From an uncultured Eubacteriales bacterium (GTDB lineage Bacteria; Bacillota; Clostridia; Oscillospirales; Oscillospiraceae): a stretch of 64,000 bases of DNA. The position numbers were made by a program, and so were the translations under genes. Location of the stretch: the NCBI GenBank assembly GCA_949296115.1, contig CASFNR010000002.1, positions 1 to 64,000 on the forward strand. The letters are read 5' to 3'. The notes under the pieces were generated by a model. It was not told the DNA's origin and searched no databases. It saw nothing but the letters and a program-made list of their open reading frames with translations. This document shows, piece after piece, positions 8,817-15,812 of this stretch (position 1 is the first letter of the stretch; each line of letters begins with the position of its first letter).

Positions 8817-8845
8817 ATTATATCACAGTCAATGCCGGAAATCAA
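8817..8845 (-). promoter_or_regulatory. Promoter of the cobalamin riboswitch-cbiMNQO operon
   Basis: On the minus strand TTGATT and a perfect TATAAT are separated by 17 nt, and the -10 is TGn-extended (TGATATAAT). The start site would fall just before the aptamer. Confidence 0.75.
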
Positions 8846-8898
8846 TCGCTTTCAGAGGGATTCTTTCGGGGCGGCGGCTAAAATTTTGGTAAGAAAAC

Positions 8899-8923
8899 GG
8901 CGCCGCAGAATGTCCGCGGCACC
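8899..8923 (-). terminator. Terminator after degV
   Basis: On the minus strand a GC-rich stem with one mismatch is followed by GTTTTCTT, about 20 nt past the degV stop codon. It separates degV from the riboswitch promoter. Confidence 0.6.
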
Positions 8924-8944
8924 GAACCATATGGGAATTTCCGC

Positions 8945-9805
8945 TCAGCGATGATCCCCCAGGAAGAAGAGGGCCACCGTGCCCGGGCCGGAGTGAGAGC
9001 CGATGACGGAGCCAACATAGCTGATGATGACTTCCTTGGCACCGTAGTGCTCCTTCAGCTGCTGGGCCAGATATTCCGCATCCTCCCGGCAGTCGCCGTG
9101 GGAGATGAACATGGTGCTGTTGTCATAGCCGCCGCCCAGTTCGGACACCTTCCGGGCCAGGGCATCCAGGGAGGCCTTCCGCCCCCGGGCCTTGGCCATG
9201 TTGATCAGGTGGCCGTCGTTGTCCACATGAAGCACAGGTTTGATTTGCAGCATGGTGCCCACCAGAGCCGTGGTGGCGCTGACCCGTCCGCCCCGCTTCA
9301 GGTGCATCAGGTCATCCACGGTAAACCAGTGGCACAGGTGGAGCTTATTCTCCTCCACCCAGGCGTGAACTTCCTCCAGGGACAGTCCCGCATCCCGCTT
9401 CTTGCAGGCGTACCAAACCAGCAGCCCCTGGCCCATGGAGGCAGCCAGGGTGTCCGTCACCAGAATTTTCCGCTGGGGGAACTTCTCCCGGAGCTCCTCT
9501 GCGGCAATGACCGCAGACTGGTAGGTGGTGGAAAGGCCGGAAGAAAAGGCCAGCACCAGAATGTCCTCTCCGGCGGACAGGATGGGCGCCATGGCCTGGG
9601 CCCAGCGACCCGGGTTGACGGCGGAGGTTTTGGCGGCCTGTCCGGCCCGTAGGCCGTCGTAGAGGGACTTGAGGGAATCGTCGTTCCGGTCGTCAAAGAC
9701 CTTGCCCCCGAATTCCACGGTCAGGGGTACCATGACGAGGCCCAGCTCGGCGTACATGGCGCTGGGAAAATCGCAGCAGGAATCGGTAAGAATTTTATAA
9801 GACAC
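8945..9805 (-). CDS. DegV family fatty-acid-binding protein
   Basis: This 286-residue protein matches the DegV family, which binds fatty acids and in some Firmicutes acts as FakB with the FakA kinase. Landmarks are ILTDSCCDFP at the N-terminus, the conserved TSAVNPG segment, FSSGLSTTYQSA, and LKRGGRVSATTALVGTMLQIKPVL. The C-terminal half ends with GSVIGSHSGPGTVALFFLG, the family signature. The start is GTG, with GGGAGTG upstream. No fakA is nearby, so the lipid-phosphorylation role is only a family-level suggestion. Confidence 0.92.
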   Translation of the reverse strand: MSYKILTDSCCDFPSAMYAELGLVMVPLTVEFGGKVFDDRNDDSLKSLYDGLRAGQAAKTSAVNPGRWAQAMAPILSAGEDILVLAFSSGLSTTYQSAVIAAEELREKFPQRKILVTDTLAASMGQGLLVWYACKKRDAGLSLEEVHAWVEENKLHLCHWFTVDDLMHLKRGGRVSATTALVGTMLQIKPVLHVDNDGHLINMAKARGRKASLDALARKVSELGGGYDNSTMFISHGDCREDAEYLAQQLKEHYGAKEVIISYVGSVIGSHSGPGTVALFFLGDHR

Positions 9806-9830
9806 AGTGATTCACACTCCCAAAAAGTAA

Positions 9831-9859
9831 TAGACAGAGCAAAGGTTTTGCGCTATACT
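9831..9859 (+). promoter_or_regulatory. Promoter for the cation diffusion facilitator
   Basis: TAGACA and TATACT are 17 nt apart, reading toward the transporter gene with a leader of about 160 nt. The leader holds two adjacent hairpins that share the stem CTACC/GGTAG (9952-9964 and 9973-9989). Confidence 0.55.
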
Positions 9860-9888
9860 GAAACGAAGGCGCTGCCCCGCTCCCCTCT

Positions 9889-9917
9889 ATCATAACGAAA
9901 AAAGGGCCCGGTGTCAC
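9889..9917 (-). promoter_or_regulatory. Promoter for degV
   Basis: On the minus strand GTGACA and TATGAT are 17 nt apart. The predicted degV transcript start lies just right of the opposing promoter, so the two divergent transcripts would overlap by roughly 15 nt at their 5' ends. Confidence 0.55.
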
Positions 9918-10024
9918 ACCATTTCTGGGAGAATTCCCCGGCCGACGCCGCCTACCGGCGGTAGAATCCGGACTCTACCCGGGGTAGAGAGGGAAAAGGA
10001 CGTATCTGGAACAGGAGGTAGGAT

Positions 10025-11200
10025 ATGACTTCGCTTTTGCTTCGTATTTTTTTAAAAGGAAACCGGGACCTGACCGACCCCGGCACCCGGGCGGCTATCG
10101 GCGTGCTGTCAGGCTGGGTGGGTATTTTCTGTAATCTGATGCTGTCCCTGGGCAAGGGGATTGCAGGCGTGCTCACCGGCTCAGTGTCCATTGCCGCCGA
10201 TGCCCTGAATAACCTCTCCGACGCATCCGGCTCCATTGTGACCCTGATCGGATTCCGCCTGGCGGATAAGCCGGCGGACGAGGATCATCCCTTCGGCCAC
10301 GCCCGGGCCGAGTATCTCAGCGGCCTGGCGGTGGCGGCACTGATCCTGATTATTGGCGTGGAGCTGGTGAAAAGCTCCATGGATAAGATTCTGCACCCGA
10401 CCCCGGTGGAGTTTACCCCCGTGGTGGCGGCGGTGCTTCTGGCATCCATCGGCGTCAAGCTGTGGATGTTCCTGTTCAACAACAGCCTGGGAAAGCGGAT
10501 TGACTCCACCGCCCTGCGGGCCACGGCGGAGGACAGCCGCAATGACTGCATTACCACCTCGGCGGTGCTGGCGGCAGCGCTGATTGAACATTTCTGGAAC
10601 CTGCCTGCCGATGGCTACATCGGCCTGGGGGTAGCCCTGTTCATCCTCTACAGCGGGGTGCAGCTGGCCAAGGACACCATTTCTCCCCTGCTGGGGGAGA
10701 GCGCCAACCCGGAACTGCAGCAGAAAATTGTGGATTATATTGCCCGCCAGCCCAAGGTGCTGGGCTACCACGATCTGATGGTCCATGACTACGGCCCGGG
10801 TCAGCGGTTTGCCAGCCTCCATGTGGAGATGGACTACCGGGAGGACCCGCTGGAGTGTCATGAGCTGATTGATGACATGGAGCGGGAATGTCTGCGCAGC
10901 CACAATGTCCATCTGGTGATTCACTACGACCCGGTGGTTGTGGACGACCCGGAGCTGAACCGGCTGAAGGAACAGGTGCGCCTTCTGCTGGGGCAGAAGG
11001 ATCCCCGGCTGAATCTCCATGATTTCCGGATGACCCAGGGCAGGAGACACCTGAACCTGGTATTCGACGTGGCTCTGCCCAGCGACCTGCAGGGGAAAGA
11101 GAAGGAGATCCTTCACTTCCTGGAGGCCGGCATGAATCGGCAGGGAGAGCGGGAGTACCATCTGCATATTACCTTCGACGCCGCTTCCTTCAACAGCTGA
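10025..11200 (+). CDS. Cation diffusion facilitator family transporter
   Basis: This 391-residue protein is a CDF exporter, exchanging divalent metal for protons. About six membrane helices cover the first 210 residues. Metal-site acidic residues appear in ADALNNLSDA (helix 2) and in helix 5 (AEDSRNDCITTSAV). GHARAEYLSG follows helix 2. The rest is the cytoplasmic dimerisation domain, longer than usual. AGGAGGTAGGAT precedes the ATG. Whether the substrate is Mn, Zn, Co or Fe cannot be decided; the DxxxD-type helix-5 site resembles Mn/Fe-type members. Confidence 0.9.
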   Translation: MTSLLLRIFLKGNRDLTDPGTRAAIGVLSGWVGIFCNLMLSLGKGIAGVLTGSVSIAADALNNLSDASGSIVTLIGFRLADKPADEDHPFGHARAEYLSGLAVAALILIIGVELVKSSMDKILHPTPVEFTPVVAAVLLASIGVKLWMFLFNNSLGKRIDSTALRATAEDSRNDCITTSAVLAAALIEHFWNLPADGYIGLGVALFILYSGVQLAKDTISPLLGESANPELQQKIVDYIARQPKVLGYHDLMVHDYGPGQRFASLHVEMDYREDPLECHELIDDMERECLRSHNVHLVIHYDPVVVDDPELNRLKEQVRLLLGQKDPRLNLHDFRMTQGRRHLNLVFDVALPSDLQGKEKEILHFLEAGMNRQGEREYHLHITFDAASFNS

Positions 11201-11605
11201 TCAGCCCGCTTTCCGGTAACGAAGGCTCACCATCAGCAGGCAGGCCCACAGGAACATGCTCATGGCCCAGTGGCCGCTGCAGATCATGGGGCTGGACACC
11301 ACCACCAGCAGGCCGTAGAGAATGGCGCCCAGGGTTTCCGAACCCAGGGCAGACCAGAAGTTCAGCATCAGCAGCCCCAGAGTCAGCCCCAGGGACAGTC
11401 CGGCCAGATTCCGGATCAGCAGCACCGTATGCCGGTCGCCGTGATGAACGGCCCGATAAAGAAGGACCGCCGGGGGGACAAAGCTGACCAGGGCCAGCCC
11501 GGTGAGGACAACGCCTGCCGCTCCCTCCGGCTCCGGCAGGAACCCCAGGGCGGCGCACAGGGCGAACAGCGCCGCCCAGAGAATAAACAAGGTTTTGTTT
11601 GACAT
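11201..11605 (-). CDS. Small four-helix membrane protein, function unknown
   Basis: This 134-residue protein has four predicted membrane helices (about residues 5-22, 32-50, 66-85, 90-125) and no soluble domain. I do not recognise a family. Its stop codon abuts the stop of the convergent transporter gene with no terminator between. It has its own promoter upstream. The basic C-terminus (RYRKAG) suggests both ends are cytoplasmic. The tight convergence implies antisense transcription into the transporter's 3' end. Confidence 0.7.
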   Translation of the reverse strand: MSNKTLFILWAALFALCAALGFLPEPEGAAGVVLTGLALVSFVPPAVLLYRAVHHGDRHTVLLIRNLAGLSLGLTLGLLMLNFWSALGSETLGAILYGLLVVVSSPMICSGHWAMSMFLWACLLMVSLRYRKAG

Positions 11606-11646
11606 AAGATTCTCCTTCGCATGATGGAAAAAAAGAGGACCCTCCT

Positions 11647-11675
11647 ATTTTACCCCATTGGGAGGACCTTGGCAA
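11647..11675 (-). promoter_or_regulatory. Promoter for the small membrane protein
   Basis: On the minus strand TTGCCA and TAAAAT are 17 nt apart, about 42 nt before the start codon. Confidence 0.6.
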
Positions 11676-11712
11676 GGGCTTTTCCTGTCGAATCCCAGGG
11701 GATAAAAAAAGC

Positions 11713-11741
11713 TGGACAGTGGAGGGATTATCTGGTATAAT
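11713..11741 (+). promoter_or_regulatory. Promoter for nrdR
   Basis: TGGACA and TATAAT are separated by 17 nt with a TGn extension (TGGTATAAT), 36 nt before the nrdR start. I did not find a clear pair of NrdR boxes over it. Confidence 0.7.
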
Positions 11742-11777
11742 ACAAGGAATCATCCAGGGAAAGGGAGGGAATTTCCC

Positions 11778-12233
11778 ATGAAATGTCCGTTTTGCGGGGA
11801 TCAGGAGAGCAAGGTTGTGGATTCCCGACACAGTGAGGACGGCCTGAGCATCCGCCGCCGCCGGGAGTGCATGAACTGCCAGCGGCGCTTCACCACCTAC
11901 GAAATTGTGGAAACCCTGCCCATTATTGTGGTGAAGCGGGACGGCTCCCGGCAGAATTTTGACCGCAATAAGATTCTTAATTCCATGATCCGGGCCTTTG
12001 ACAAGCGGAAGGTGGACGTCAACGATCTGGACCGGATTACCACCGAAATCGAGCAGACCATCCAGAACACCCTGGAGCGGGAAATCAGCACCGACAAGCT
12101 GGGAGAGATGGTCATGGAGCGGCTGAAGCCCCTGGATGAGGTGGCCTACATCCGCTTTGCCTCCATCTACCACCGGTTCCAGGATGCGGGCAGCTTTATG
12201 CGGGAGATCAGCAAATTCCTGGAGGAAAAATAA
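11778..12233 (+). CDS. nrdR: Transcriptional repressor NrdR
   Basis: NrdR (151 aa) represses ribonucleotide reductase genes when dATP is high. The N-terminal zinc ribbon uses Cys3, Cys6, Cys31 and Cys34 (CPFCGDQESKVVDSR...CMNCQRRF). The rest is an ATP-cone domain (VVKRDGSRQNFDRNKI, then VAYIRFASIYHRF). Length is exactly that of the family. The stop codon shares one base with the next start (TAATG), so the downstream membrane protein is translationally coupled, although nrdR is usually followed by other genes. Confidence 0.97.
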   Translation: MKCPFCGDQESKVVDSRHSEDGLSIRRRRECMNCQRRFTTYEIVETLPIIVVKRDGSRQNFDRNKILNSMIRAFDKRKVDVNDLDRITTEIEQTIQNTLEREISTDKLGEMVMERLKPLDEVAYIRFASIYHRFQDAGSFMREISKFLEEK

Positions 12234-12832
12234 TGAGCACAATCCCCACTGAAATTCTGGAAACCACCCTGGCGGCCCTGGAGACTACAGCTGCGGCGGC
12301 TTCCGACCCCACCGCTGCCACCGAGGCGGCGCTGGACATTGAATCTATCAAGGAAATCATGGATGCCTTCGATCCGGCGGCGCTGCTGCCGGAGCTCAGC
12401 GATGTGTTCGGCAGCCTTGCCACGGTCTGCCGGGTCGCCGTGATGATCGGTCCGGTGATCCTGCTGGTGCTGGGGCTGGCGTACCTGTTCTTCTCGCCCA
12501 AAGAGGCAAACTATTACTTCGGCTACCGCTGCTATTACGGCATGGGCAGCGTCCAGGCCTGGCGGTTTACCCAGCGCCTGGCAGGGGCCCTGTATGCGGG
12601 CCTGGGCCTGGTCCTGACACTGATTATGCTGGCTGTGTCCGGCGGCTTCGGGGAAATGGAAGTGACGGATATGGTCTGGCGGGCGGCGGACTGCCTGATC
12701 TGGCAGGCGGTGCTGGTGCTGCTGGCTACCGTGACCATCCGTGTCAGCGCTGCCATGCGCTTCAACCGCAAGGGAGAATACCGCAAAAAGAAGCAGGGAG
12801 AGCCTGCACCGAAGAAGAAGCGGGGCAGCTGA
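12233..12832 (+). CDS. SdpI-like membrane protein
   Basis: This 199-residue protein has an acidic, Ala/Thr-rich N-terminus, then three membrane helices, then a Lys-rich tail. Between helices 1 and 2 the segment NYYFGYRCYYGMGSVQAW, followed by RFTQRLAG, resembles the SdpI motif (GYRTxxSxxNxxxWxxAN/QxLxG). SdpI proteins give immunity to the SdpC killing factor in Bacillus, but most homologs have no sdpC partner and none is visible here. Assignment is from the motif alone. Confidence 0.6.
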   Translation: MSTIPTEILETTLAALETTAAAASDPTAATEAALDIESIKEIMDAFDPAALLPELSDVFGSLATVCRVAVMIGPVILLVLGLAYLFFSPKEANYYFGYRCYYGMGSVQAWRFTQRLAGALYAGLGLVLTLIMLAVSGGFGEMEVTDMVWRAADCLIWQAVLVLLATVTIRVSAAMRFNRKGEYRKKKQGEPAPKKKRGS

Positions 12833-12877
12833 GAAAATCCGGGGAGAGGGACAATTGCCCTTTTCTGGAAAATGCGG

Positions 12878-12906
12878 TTGACAAACCGTTCCATTTTGCT
12901 TACAAT
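12878..12906 (+). promoter_or_regulatory. Promoter of the ZTP riboswitch transcript
   Basis: A consensus TTGACA and TACAAT lie 17 nt apart. The predicted start falls immediately before the aptamer P1 stem. Confidence 0.8.
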
Positions 12907-12916
12907 GAAGAAACCA

Positions 12917-12990
12917 TCCTGTATGACTGACGGAATACGCGGGTTTACGCGGGGGAGTGCAGGAGCTGTAATGCCGACCGTCTGGGCGAT
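12917..12990 (+). promoter_or_regulatory. ZTP (pfl) riboswitch aptamer
   Basis: The sequence fits the ZTP/pfl class. P1 forms from CCTGTA (12918-12923) and TGCAGG (12958-12963). The conserved TGACTGACGG follows the P1 5' arm, then a small CGCG hairpin (12938-12951) and GGGGAGTG. The 3' domain reads GCCGACCGTCTGGGC, matching the GCCG..C..CTGGGC signature. The pseudoknot pairs GACGG (12929-12933) with CCGTC (12978-12982), a covarying change from the common GGCG/CGCC pair. The 3' end overlaps an intrinsic terminator, so ligand probably turns transcription on. Confidence 0.85.
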
Positions 12991-13018
12991 CTAGTCAACG
13001 AACTGGATCGCCCTTTTT
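12984..13018 (+). terminator. Intrinsic terminator of the ZTP riboswitch
   Basis: A 12-bp stem starts with GGGCGATC inside the aptamer's 3' signature and closes with GATCGCCC, then TTTTT. Because the left arm is shared with the aptamer, ligand binding and termination are mutually exclusive. Confidence 0.9.
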
Positions 13019-13061
13019 GCACCTTGCGCAGGGCGGCGGCAACCAAAAAGGGGTGTTTCCT

Positions 13062-14393
13062 ATGAAAAAATTGCGTGGTCTTTCCGAGGGAGATTTTCTG
13101 AAATTCCTGTTTGCACTGTTCAGCCTGGCTTTCCTGGCGGCGGCGGTGTGCATGCCGGACCGGGGACAGATGCTGGGGGGACTCTGGCAGGTCATCAGCC
13201 AGCCCAGCAAGCTGTCCACCAACTATTTTGCCGTGGGCGGATACGCCGCTACCTTCCTGAACATCGGCCTGGTGGGCCTGATCAGCCTGGGGCTGTTCCA
13301 GGTGTTCCGGGGAACGCCCAATAATGTGTCCACACTGGCGGTGATCCTGACTTTGGGCTTCTCTGCCTGGGGCATCAACATCCTGAATATGTGGCCCACG
13401 GTGCTGGGGGTGCTGCTGTACTGTCTGGTGAAGCGGGTGAAGCCCGGCACCATGGTCAATGCCATGCTCTTCTCCACCGGCATTGCTCCGCTGCTGACGG
13501 ATCTGATGATCCGCTATCCCTATGCCGAGGCGGTGGGCTTCAACCCTGGGGGCATTGTGATTGCCCTGGTGGTGGGCCTGTTCATCGGCTTCTTCCTGCC
13601 TGCGGGCATGGCCTTCGCCCCCCAGGTGCATAAGGGCTTCGACCTGTATTCCGCTGCGCTGCCCATCGGCATGACGGCCTTCTTCCTCAATGCAGTGCTG
13701 TTCAAGACCCTGGGGATGACTTTGCCGGATGGAGCGGATGCGGCCCAGCTGGCGGTGGCTTCCAAGTTCACAGTGAACCTGTTCTGCGTTGCGCTGTTCG
13801 GCGTATGCGTGGTGCTGGCCCTGGCCATGGGCTGCACCCCCCGGGACTACGGCAAGCTGCTGATGAGCCCCACTTACGTCACCAGCTTCACCGGTACCTA
13901 CGGCAATGCCGTGGCCCTGATGAATGTGGGCGTATTCGGCCTGTTCATCCTGGCCTACTACAATCTGGTGGGTGTAAGCTTCAACGGGGTGACCATGGGC
14001 ATTATTTTCTGCATGCTGGCCACCTGCAACTCCGGCTCCCATCCCGGGAACGTCTGGCCCATTATCGCAGGTTATTTCCTGACCTCCCTGATCTGCGGCT
14101 GGATTTCCGGTCTGGCGGGAGGCAGCTTCTCCCAGCCCATCAGCGCCCAGGCGATCTGCGTGGGTTTGTGCTACGCCAACGGCCTGAGCCCGGTGTCCGG
14201 GAAGTACGGCTGGCCCTTCGGCATCCTGGCGGGGGGAATGCATTATCTGCTGGTCACCTCAGTGCCCACCCTCCATGGCGGCTTCTGCCTGTACAATGGC
14301 GGCTTTACCGCGGCGCTGATCTGCATTCTGCTGGTGCCCCAGCTGGAGTGCTTCGCCAAGACCAAGGAGCAGCGCCTGAAGAGCAAGGTGTAA
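13062..14393 (+). CDS. DUF1576-type polytopic membrane protein under ZTP control
   Basis: This 443-residue protein has roughly 11-12 hydrophobic helices and matches DUF1576 by overall pattern (conserved stretches FNPGGIVIALVVG, FTGTYGNAVALMNVG, CNSGSHPGNVWPI). No transport assay is known to me for this family. The ZTP riboswitch directly upstream ties its expression to ZTP, the signal of folate/one-carbon shortage in purine synthesis. A role in moving a purine, folate or one-carbon compound is therefore a reasonable inference. Start: ATG after AAAAGGGG; the gene is followed by a separate promoter. Confidence 0.75.
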   Translation: MKKLRGLSEGDFLKFLFALFSLAFLAAAVCMPDRGQMLGGLWQVISQPSKLSTNYFAVGGYAATFLNIGLVGLISLGLFQVFRGTPNNVSTLAVILTLGFSAWGINILNMWPTVLGVLLYCLVKRVKPGTMVNAMLFSTGIAPLLTDLMIRYPYAEAVGFNPGGIVIALVVGLFIGFFLPAGMAFAPQVHKGFDLYSAALPIGMTAFFLNAVLFKTLGMTLPDGADAAQLAVASKFTVNLFCVALFGVCVVLALAMGCTPRDYGKLLMSPTYVTSFTGTYGNAVALMNVGVFGLFILAYYNLVGVSFNGVTMGIIFCMLATCNSGSHPGNVWPIIAGYFLTSLICGWISGLAGGSFSQPISAQAICVGLCYANGLSPVSGKYGWPFGILAGGMHYLLVTSVPTLHGGFCLYNGGFTAALICILLVPQLECFAKTKEQRLKSKV

Positions 14394-14404
14394 GCGGTTT
14401 TCGG

Positions 14405-14433
14405 TAGACAAATCCCTGATTCCGTGCTATGAT
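14405..14433 (+). promoter_or_regulatory. Promoter for the TM1266-like / ECF S operon
   Basis: TAGACA and TATGAT are 17 nt apart with a TGn-extended -10 (TGCTATGAT). Transcription would begin near 14440, giving a leader of about 140 nt. Confidence 0.65.
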
Positions 14434-14439
14434 ACCCAG

Positions 14440-14563
14440 GCAATCCTGACATTAAGCGCCCAGGGCGCTGCGTGAAAGGTGCGGCTTAGAATACCTGACG
14501 CTCCGGGATGTTCCCGGGGCGGGCGGATGCTGCCGCACCCCTTCAGGGTGCGGCAGATTTTTT
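14440..14563 (+). promoter_or_regulatory. Unassigned leader with terminator/antiterminator switch
   Basis: An intrinsic terminator has an 11-bp perfect stem (14530-14540 with 14546-14556) followed by ATTTTTTG. The upstream segment GGTGCGGC (14478-14485) is exactly complementary to GCCGCACC in the terminator's left arm (14532-14539), so an antiterminator can form. Two further hairpins are visible: arms 14455-14460/14464-14469 and 14503-14508/14512-14517. The hexamer CCTGAC occurs twice. I could not match it to a known riboswitch class; it may sense a metabolite, a protein or a tRNA-independent signal. Confidence 0.65.
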
Positions 14564-14579
14564 GTTGGGAGGGATAAAA

Positions 14580-14843
14580 ATGCAGACAAGAGTTGCCGTC
14601 ATGAGCATCATCGTGGAGGATGCGGACTCGGTGGAGAAGCTGAATGCCCTGCTCCATGCCTATGGGGAGTGGATCATCGGCCGGATGGGAATCCCCTACC
14701 GCAAGCGGGGCATCAACATCATCGCCATTGCCCTGGACGCCCCCCAGGACACCATTTCAACTCTGGCGGGAAAAGTCGGGGGACTGCCGGGAATCAGCGT
14801 GAAAACCGCCTATTCCACAGTAATCACCCCGGAAAAGGAATAA
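14580..14843 (+). CDS. TM1266-family iron-only hydrogenase system putative regulator
   Basis: This 87-residue ACT-like protein closely fits the TM1266 family: VAVMSIIVEDADSVEKLN, then HAYGEWIIGRMGIPYRKRG and IAIALDAPQDTISTLAGKVG. Family members lie next to [FeFe]-hydrogenase maturation genes (hydEFG) in many anaerobes and are assumed to regulate them. No hydrogenase gene is in the window. The ATG has GGGAGGG 7 nt upstream and lies just past an intrinsic terminator. It is co-transcribed with the next ECF S component, 18 nt downstream. Confidence 0.85.
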   Translation: MQTRVAVMSIIVEDADSVEKLNALLHAYGEWIIGRMGIPYRKRGINIIAIALDAPQDTISTLAGKVGGLPGISVKTAYSTVITPEKE

Positions 14844-14861
14844 GAAAGAGAGGAACCAAAT

Positions 14862-15407
14862 ATGAGTAAGAAAATTCGCTGGATTACGGAGACCGCCCTG
14901 CTGCTGGCCATGCTGATTGTTCTGCAGGCGGCAACCAAGAGCTTCGGCCAGATCGTCACCGGCTCCTGCGTCAATGCGGTGCTGGCCATTGCCGCCCTGG
15001 TGGCGGGACTGGGCAGCGGGGTGGTCATCGCCTTGATTTCCCCGGTGCTGGCCTTCCTGCTGGGCATTGCGCCCCAGGCAGTGACGGTCCCTGCCATCAT
15101 GGTGGGCAACACCGTGTTTGTGGTGCTGTTGCGGCTGATTGCCGGCACCGACAGCAAGGTGCTGGGCAAGCAGATTGCTGCCTGGATTGTGGCAGCCCTG
15201 GCCAAGTTCGCCGTGCTGTACCTTCTGGTGGTGCAGATCATCTGCGGCATCGCCTCTGCGCCGCTGCTGGCCTCCGGCGCTCTGAAGGAGCCCATGCTCA
15301 ATGTGCTACCCGCCATGTTTGCCTGGCCCCAGCTGATCACCGCCCTCATCGGCGGCGCCGTCGCCCTGGCGATTGTGCCGGTGCTGCGCAAGGCCCTGCG
15401 GCGATGA
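14862..15407 (+). CDS. ECF transporter S component, substrate unknown
   Basis: This 181-residue membrane protein has five to six helices and the S-component fold pattern (ETALLLAMLIVLQAATK at the start, NAVLAIAALVAGLGSGVVIALISPVLAFLLG in the middle). Such proteins bind a vitamin or metal and share the EcfAA'T energy module. The sequence does not show the motifs I know for BioY, ThiT, RibU or FolT. Co-transcription with the TM1266-like regulator behind a switchable leader is the only clue. AGAGAGGA precedes the ATG. Confidence 0.8.
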   Translation: MSKKIRWITETALLLAMLIVLQAATKSFGQIVTGSCVNAVLAIAALVAGLGSGVVIALISPVLAFLLGIAPQAVTVPAIMVGNTVFVVLLRLIAGTDSKVLGKQIAAWIVAALAKFAVLYLLVVQIICGIASAPLLASGALKEPMLNVLPAMFAWPQLITALIGGAVALAIVPVLRKALRR

Positions 15408-15424
15408 GAACCCTGAATAGAAGA

Positions 15425-15456
15425 TGCGGACAGCCAAACGGCTGTCCGCACATTTT
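15425..15456. terminator. Bidirectional terminator between convergent genes
   Basis: An 11-bp perfect stem (15425-15435 with 15440-15450) is followed by CATTTTTTAT on the plus strand, past the ECF S stop. On the minus strand it follows the zinc-ribbon gene. Confidence 0.85.
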
Positions 15457-15810
15457 TTATAATCTTCTGCCGCACTTGGGGCAGAAGGCGAATTGGGGTT
15501 CCAGAGGCTCTGCGCAGTAGGGACAGAACCGGCTGCCCTCACCGGCAGGCTGCCGGGGCGGAGCAACGTCCGGTTTGGTCCAGGGTTCCGGCCGGTCCTG
15601 GGGCGGCTTCTTCGGATCTTCCCGGCTGAGTTTCCAGAGAATGGCCAGCCGGTAGCCGGAAAGTCCCACGAAAAGAATCCCGGGAATCAGCATGAACCAG
15701 GCCCCCATGGCATATACCATGGCGCACCAGATCAGAGAAAACACCAGGGCGAACACGCTCATGCCCAGGGTCATGGCCTTCCCGGCCTTTCGTTCGGTGT
15801 CCCGGTCCAT
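15457..15810 (-). CDS. Small membrane protein with C-terminal zinc ribbon
   Basis: This 117-residue protein has two adjacent membrane helices (about residues 15-55), a Pro-rich linker and a zinc ribbon CPYCAEPLEPQFAFCPKCG near the C-terminus. Such zinc-ribbon membrane proteins are common in Firmicutes; their roles are unknown. The ATG was chosen over an upstream GTG because GGAGG stands 7 nt from the ATG but only 1 nt from the GTG. It follows the M42 peptidase stop by 2 nt, so the two genes are co-transcribed. Confidence 0.8.
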   Translation of the reverse strand: MDRDTERKAGKAMTLGMSVFALVFSLIWCAMVYAMGAWFMLIPGILFVGLSGYRLAILWKLSREDPKKPPQDRPEPWTKPDVAPPRQPAGEGSRFCPYCAEPLEPQFAFCPKCGRRL

Positions 15811-15812
15811 GG

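Noticed and set aside
14440-14563. TPP riboswitch in the TM1266 leader
   Set aside because: ACCTGA and a GGCGGA-like segment are present, but CTGAGA and the full second helix of the TPP fold are missing and there is too little space for it.
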